In this document: positions 60,301 to 64,000 of the stretch, in pieces | Numbering within the stretch: the stretch's first letter is position 1 | How the letters are laid out: each line of letters starts with the position of its first letter | Origin: Borrelia duttonii Ly | GTDB lineage: Bacteria > Spirochaetota > Spirochaetia > Borreliales > Borreliaceae | Length of the DNA stretch: 64,000 nucleotides | Assembly (NCBI RefSeq): GCF_000019685.1 | Contig: NC_011229.1 | Location: 620,001-684,000, forward strand | Direction: 5' to 3' | Position numbers and translations under genes: made by a program | Notes under the pieces: model-generated | Told to the model about the DNA's origin: nothing | The model's input: the letters and a program-made list of their open reading frames with translations, nothing else | Databases searched by the model: none

Positions 60301-60822
60301 TCTTTTATAACTTTGTCTTAAAGCTTGAATCATGTCTTTTGTATTTGTAAATTTAGATTTGAAAATTTCAAATTCATCATCCTTAATTTTTAATTCTTTT
60401 TTGAGTGAATTTTCTTTTCTTAAAAATTCATAAATTATTTCGTCTATTTCTGATGTAAAATTTTCTTTTACTGTGTATTTTGAAAAATTTTCTGTCTCTA
60501 TTTGAAAATTGTTTAGAGAGTATAATGCAAATTTATTTATGGTTGATATAAATATTTTGTTTGATTGTTCATAAATATTTTTTAATAAATTGTCTGTTTT
60601 TGCATTTTGATATATATGTTCAATTGATTTTAATATTCTAGTATGCATTTCTTCCGTTGCTTTTTTTGTAAATGTTAATACCAGAATTTCGTTTGGAGTA
60701 TACATTGTAGTTGTAAGTAAATTTGTGATAATGTGTTCTAGTGTATATGTTTTTCCAGTTCCTGCTGAAGCTTCAATTAATATTTTGTCGTTGTTTTTGA
60801 TTTTATCTATTATTTCTTTCAT
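57379..60822 (-). CDS. recB: Exodeoxyribonuclease V subunit RecB
   Basis: 3'-5' helicase and nuclease subunit of RecBCD. 1147 residues, near the usual size. Walker A ASAGTGKT at 18-25; DEAQDLDQ motif II; TNYRSNKKL-type motif IV; IHKSKGLGFNIVFL motif V; and, in the C-terminal nuclease domain, the metal-site IYILDYKTNYLG (D and K of the PD-(D/E)XK fold), followed by the Q/Y segment ENYDLQYKIYTLG. All nuclease and helicase residues look intact. 6 nt behind recC and 8 nt before recD: one transcription unit. Confidence 0.95.
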   Translation of the reverse strand: MKEIIDKIKNNDKILIEASAGTGKTYTLEHIITNLLTTTMYTPNEILVLTFTKKATEEMHTRILKSIEHIYQNAKTDNLLKNIYEQSNKIFISTINKFALYSLNNFQIETENFSKYTVKENFTSEIDEIIYEFLRKENSLKKELKIKDDEFEIFKSKFTNTKDMIQALRQSYKRHKTEELGDWLEAQTTFKQILQNKERLLCNYNTIIDELEEMSTEEKRTFLNKHNQGIKISEIEYSHATDIIHITEILTNNKFLCKIIEANLKKNVTLSPKELSIQTSLIQLSNETNTNKENKNTLKRFVILKVEYKILQYIEKELENIINTTNVIDQKHIMTNFKKHLESSEHKLLTSIKNRHKIILIDEAQDLDQTQIKIFELLNSCGIKIVFIADPKQIIYTFRNADISFYNQDIKDKIKKDARITLLTNYRSNKKLVKPLNIMFERIYNKTHTDKIEQIEFVQLQTEPKNDNNKIFINDQEIKAINIIQAEENDNVFQKTALITKYLLINGKIYDNNQLRQIEKSDIKVLCRTSKEINFIDRELKKNNIKTHKTKEPFFKTKEFNEIFYLVKCLSRKQDFKTLNYVLTSKMINLPWELHLNLIQNNKIKNIEEAISDIIYLLENQEITLMQAIDEIISKQDLWINLAKDLNNDEFTKFAQSKQNYKENLINENKFEELQNYESSLNFILKTYYKDKNIESLICILEDLILGRDIENIEQYEEQTNNDNQSIEILTIHKSKGLGFNIVFLIGDTQNNDTLIKKTDIFYKYYLNNKIKYDFLKLKENQQLAKNKILNEEKNIFYVGTTRSKFALFIINQGTIINKMLRLAEINTIDGINLNFNIPNLNNYNQYNQSDINNDQQKAITLIPPPPINKYLFRQEYIHSYTSLTSSYNTVNQNITDDETYDNDAIHNKNTLPKGKDIGNILHEIMKDINFNDAKDSLSNFKKNNSMLIQQKIEYFNSKLNTPIIQELLIKMIYNMLNKKINFIDTKLCEIQELQKEMEFLIKINTKIYKQMSLFKQYNRLDFMLNNGYIKGIIDLIFKINNKIYILDYKTNYLGENLQDYRLSHLTKKMKQENYDLQYKIYTLGIKKILFKNKEEYEKHFGGVIYLFTRAFQEDIQTQDQIQNGIYSTIPNFQEIELEQIYLQLKH

Positions 60823-60828
60823 ATTATT

Positions 60829-63800
60829 TTATACCTTAATAAATTTAGCATAAAAATTTTGAAGTAATGTTTCTAAATTAGCTTCTATATTTAAATCATG
60901 AGTGTCTCTAAAGCGATTGTAATATGGACACCATGTAATGTCTTTATCTTTAAGAATGAATTCCATATTTTTGTTGATACTAATACTTTTTTGTTGATAT
61001 TTTATTTGTGTTTTTAGTGCTATGGGTAATTCATTTATGTTTTCTATTTTAAGCAAACTTTTTTGTATTAAATCTTTGTAAATGGGAGTAGGGTGGCTTG
61101 AAATATATGCTATTTGTTTTAATAAATTTTCAATGTCTAGATGATTTATTTCTTCATTTGTGTATTGATTTTCAATTGATAATTTAGAAGTTTCGTAATT
61201 TATTTTTATTTCTTTAATGGATTTTATATTTGTAATTGCAGTTTTTATCATTAATCCTAGCATGTATAGATTTATTTTTTTTATAATTTTGTCTTGACCA
61301 TAGTCTTTTTTTTCTAGATAGATGTAAAAATATTGATTGTCTATTTTATATATATTTTTAAGTTTGCCATTTAATTTGAATTCCACTGTTTTATCTTCAA
61401 AATCAATAAATATATTTTTATTTAATGTAATATCAGTCTTTTGCATTTTAAAAAAATCTTGAAAATTAATATCAATATTATTTTTGATTTGCAATAATTT
61501 TGTTATGAATTCTTCTTTTATTTTTGTTTTTTTGATGTTTATGGGAATTATTCCTCTTTGAATTTGGTTTTCGATTATATTATTTATTCTTTCTAATATG
61601 TGTTCGTTAGTGTTATTTTTGATATATTCATGTATTGATATTATACTCATTAGTTTATAGTTGAAATTATCAATATCAATGATTTGTTCTTCTTGTTTCT
61701 CTTTAATATCATTAATATAACTTGTATCTTTAATTTGTACATTTAGTATTTCTTCATAAAAATATTTGTATGGATTGGTTATGGCTTTATTGATATGTTC
61801 TATATCAAGTGTAATTTGTTTATTTAAGGTAAGTCTTTTTTGTTTGAAATTTGAAGATTGACCTTTTTGTAGTGATTTTGCAATGTTAAAAGCTTCTGTG
61901 TCATAGTTAATTAGGTAATTGGCTTTGTTACATTTAAAATATTCAGGATCATAATTTTCATTTGGGTGTGTTTCGATTTTTATATCTAATCCTGTATCTT
62001 TGATGTGATTTATTATTTTGTTTATTATTTTAGGATTATTGATATCTGGATTTAGATATTGGCTTTGTGAGTAATAAAGATACAATTTTTGTGTTGCTGC
62101 AAAAATTATTTTAATTAGGTTTGAAATATTTTCTTGTTCCAGATTTATATAATCATAGTATTCATTTAATAAATCCATATTATCAAAATAAATATTTGAG
62201 TCTAATTCGTGAGTTCCTAAAAAATGAATTTCGGATTTTTGTAGATATTCAATTTTATCACAGCTTGCTACAAGTATACCTGTACTTTTATTATTTAATT
62301 GATGTGTTTTTTGTGTTATGGTGTCTTCAAAGATTGCTTTAAATAGTGAAAAATCAACTTTTTTTTCTTTGATTTTTATTATGTAATCTTTATAAAGATT
62401 TTCATTAGCATCTTTTGAAAAAGTTTTTAGGTGTTGTATTTTTGTACTTATATATGCATCAATTCTATTTTCGTCATCAAGCTTAATATATTTGTCTATA
62501 AATATATCTATTATTTCTGCCCATTCATGTATTGTGTATTTTTGGTCTTTAAAATACATGATATCTTCATATAGGCTTCTTATTATGCTTATTAATTTTA
62601 TTATTGATTCTGGATCTTGAAAGTTTGTATTTTCATTACAATTGTTGCATTCATATTTATCATTAAAGATTAAAGACATTAAAAATCTATTAAATCCATC
62701 TTCCCATGAGTTTAAAAAATTTTGGTCATAGGATAATTTTTCTTTATGTGTCTTGTTCATGCCAAAATTTATATTCATAGCATCACTAAATTTGATTAGA
62801 TATTCTAATTCATTTGTTGAAATATTAAATTTATTCATTACTTTTATGTTACTTAAAAATTCAATTATTTCTTTTCTGTTAAAATTACTAATAGTTCCTC
62901 TATTTGAAATGAATAATTTCATTAATTGTTTTAATGCTATTATGCTTTTGCTCTTTAAGATATCTTGAGAATCTAGAATAGTAAAAGCAAGTTCGTATTT
63001 ACTTAAAAGTTCTTCGATATATGGTAAATACATGTCCATATCTTTTGCAAGATAGGTTATCACTATATCATTTATGTTAATATTGTTATTTTGTGTTGAA
63101 TGTAGGATGTTATTTATTAAAATTTCTACTTCTCGTTTTTTTGTTTTTGCTTGTATGATTTTAAAACTATCGTCCAAATTTGATAGAGGTGTATCTTTAA
63201 TAATATTATTTTTTAAACTTGATAAGAAGTTTATTTCGTTAAATGATTGAATATCAATTTCTTTTGTGAATTGTATGGTTGGTTGCAATTTGGTGATTTT
63301 TATTGGTATTAGTTCATTTATAAGATTAGAGTGAATTTGTGTTATGTCTTCGAGTACTAATTCATATATTGTAATGTTGAAAATTTGTTGCAGAGAGTGA
63401 AGAATTTTCCTGTCAATTTCTCTACTCTCTCCAATTATTATTATTCTTTTTGTTTCAATATCTTGTTTGATATTTGTTATTTCTTTTTCGATTTTTTCTT
63501 GTAAATCAAGAATATTGATTTGATTTACAAATAGTTTTTCAAATATTTCTTTTTGTATTGACTCATAGTAATGTTTATTTTTATCTTCAAATAAAAAGTT
63601 ATTTGATCTCCAAGTATCAATTAGATATGAAAATTTAGAGTAGTATTTGTGAAATAGGTTAATCATTTTTGATGCAAATGCATATCTGTTTTTTGTTGAT
63701 TGAAATTGTGAGGTGTTTTGTGTTTGATTATCTTTTAATATATAGTATAAAACTAATGTTTCTGTTTCTGTATAAAAAAGTAAAGTATTGTTTTCTAAAA

Positions 63801-64000
63801 ATTTTTTTATATTTGGATTTTCTATTGAAATATTATATATCGTTTTAATAGTGTTGTGTTTGATATTGAGATTATATGAAATCCCATTTATGGTTGCTAG
63901 ATATTTTTTGATTTCATCACTTAAAATGTTATTTTTGACAAGGATAATAGTTTCTTTTTTAAATAAATTGTCATTTCGAATTAGCTCGTTAACTTTATTG
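60829..64000 (-). CDS. recC: Exodeoxyribonuclease V subunit RecC (partial, N-terminus beyond the window)
   Basis: Chi-recognising, catalytically dead helicase-fold subunit of RecBCD. Although an ATG at 63666 gives 945 residues, the same frame is open from there to the right edge (I translated 63667-64000 by hand; no stop), reading for example ETIILVKNNILSDEIKKYLA and LFYTETETLVLYYILKDN, which resembles the first residues of RecC proteins. RecC is usually well over 1000 residues, so the true start lies past 64000. The Walker motifs of a working helicase are absent, as expected. First gene of recC-recB-recD. Low sequence conservation makes the call rest mainly on context and length. Confidence 0.88.
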   Translation of the reverse strand, partial: NKVNELIRNDNLFKKETIILVKNNILSDEIKKYLATINGISYNLNIKHNTIKTIYNISIENPNIKKFLENNTLLFYTETETLVLYYILKDNQTQNTSQFQSTKNRYAFASKMINLFHKYYSKFSYLIDTWRSNNFLFEDKNKHYYESIQKEIFEKLFVNQINILDLQEKIEKEITNIKQDIETKRIIIIGESREIDRKILHSLQQIFNITIYELVLEDITQIHSNLINELIPIKITKLQPTIQFTKEIDIQSFNEINFLSSLKNNIIKDTPLSNLDDSFKIIQAKTKKREVEILINNILHSTQNNNININDIVITYLAKDMDMYLPYIEELLSKYELAFTILDSQDILKSKSIIALKQLMKLFISNRGTISNFNRKEIIEFLSNIKVMNKFNISTNELEYLIKFSDAMNINFGMNKTHKEKLSYDQNFLNSWEDGFNRFLMSLIFNDKYECNNCNENTNFQDPESIIKLISIIRSLYEDIMYFKDQKYTIHEWAEIIDIFIDKYIKLDDENRIDAYISTKIQHLKTFSKDANENLYKDYIIKIKEKKVDFSLFKAIFEDTITQKTHQLNNKSTGILVASCDKIEYLQKSEIHFLGTHELDSNIYFDNMDLLNEYYDYINLEQENISNLIKIIFAATQKLYLYYSQSQYLNPDINNPKIINKIINHIKDTGLDIKIETHPNENYDPEYFKCNKANYLINYDTEAFNIAKSLQKGQSSNFKQKRLTLNKQITLDIEHINKAITNPYKYFYEEILNVQIKDTSYINDIKEKQEEQIIDIDNFNYKLMSIISIHEYIKNNTNEHILERINNIIENQIQRGIIPINIKKTKIKEEFITKLLQIKNNIDINFQDFFKMQKTDITLNKNIFIDFEDKTVEFKLNGKLKNIYKIDNQYFYIYLEKKDYGQDKIIKKINLYMLGLMIKTAITNIKSIKEIKINYETSKLSIENQYTNEEINHLDIENLLKQIAYISSHPTPIYKDLIQKSLLKIENINELPIALKTQIKYQQKSISINKNMEFILKDKDITWCPYYNRFRDTHDLNIEANLETLLQNFYAKFIKV

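Noticed and set aside
60829-63666. Complete recC of 945 codons
   Set aside because: The frame stays open upstream to the window edge with RecC-like sequence, so the gene is only partly in the window.
1-64000. CRISPR arrays, insertion sequences, prophage or plasmid-type genes, rRNA
   Set aside because: No regularly spaced repeats, transposase, phage, partition or rRNA sequence was found on reading; gene order is continuous chromosomal.

Overview
The window is a stretch of Borrelia chromosome. Reasons: very AT-rich sequence, dense housekeeping genes, a P66 porin, fermentative lactate and acetate genes without any respiratory or biosynthetic operon, RecBCD, two chemoreceptors with CheD, a DHH-type cyclic-di-AMP phosphodiesterase, and a gene order that from memory matches the B. 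burgdorferi B31 block from about BB_0586 (femA) to BB_0634 (recC). The P66 sequence, and the lack at their usual places of the MTA/SAH nucleosidase gene bgp (metG-pta gap) and of a UvrD-like helicase gene (cheD-pepD gap), suggest a relapsing-fever-type rather than a Lyme-type Borrelia. Species cannot be fixed from this window. No insertion sequence, prophage, CRISPR array, rRNA or integron was seen.

Layout. 1-5.9 kb: a FemA/FemX-type ligase (cut by the edge), metG, pta, ksgA and a ComEC-like membrane protein. 6-13.2 kb: CPBP protease, acyl-CoA ligase, then on the minus strand a chemoreceptor, an Rnf/Nqr-like orphan membrane protein and argS. 13.4-21.8 kb: second chemoreceptor, murB, cysS, a membrane-anchored transglutaminase-fold protein, glyA and a DjlA-like J protein, ending in a 40-nt perfect palindrome shared with p66. 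21.9-28.8 kb: p66, lctP, dacA, cheD, pepD. 28.9-35.2 kb: tRNA-His/Arg/Leu/Gly cluster, then tig-clpP-clpX-lon and a 48-residue basic protein. 35.2-41.8 kb: rpsD with tRNA-fMet, a GNAT-CDF fusion, cdd, dhhP, a GH3 glycosidase, a CAT tRNA and a DJ-1-like protein. 41.9-50.3 kb: mfd-ackA, a secreted protein, a five-LysM amidase, tRNA-Asn, RNase M5. 50.3-64 kb: M18 aminopeptidase, a lipoprotein, the divergent fruA/fruK pair around a 56-nt inverted repeat, tRNA-Asp, and the recC-recB-recD operon running off the right edge.

How the genes work together. Pta and AckA form the acetate/acetyl-CoA/acetyl-phosphate route. LctP moves lactate, and the Fru PTS with 1-phosphofructokinase feeds glycolysis. FemA-like, MurB, DacA, the GH3 enzyme and the LysM amidase build and turn over peptidoglycan. 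Trigger factor, ClpP, ClpX and Lon form a protein-quality block. RecBCD and Mfd handle DNA breaks and stalled transcription. RNase M5, KsgA, rpsD and the tRNAs serve translation.

Points most worth attention: an RNase M5 gene without ATG/GTG/TTG start (apparent CTG start just behind the aminopeptidase stop); the 25-bp-arm inverted repeat directly before the fruK ribosome binding site; an orphan RnfA/RnfE-like protein without the iron-sulfur cysteines; a GNAT-like domain fused to a cation diffusion facilitator; and a transglutaminase-fold protein without its nucleophile cysteine.
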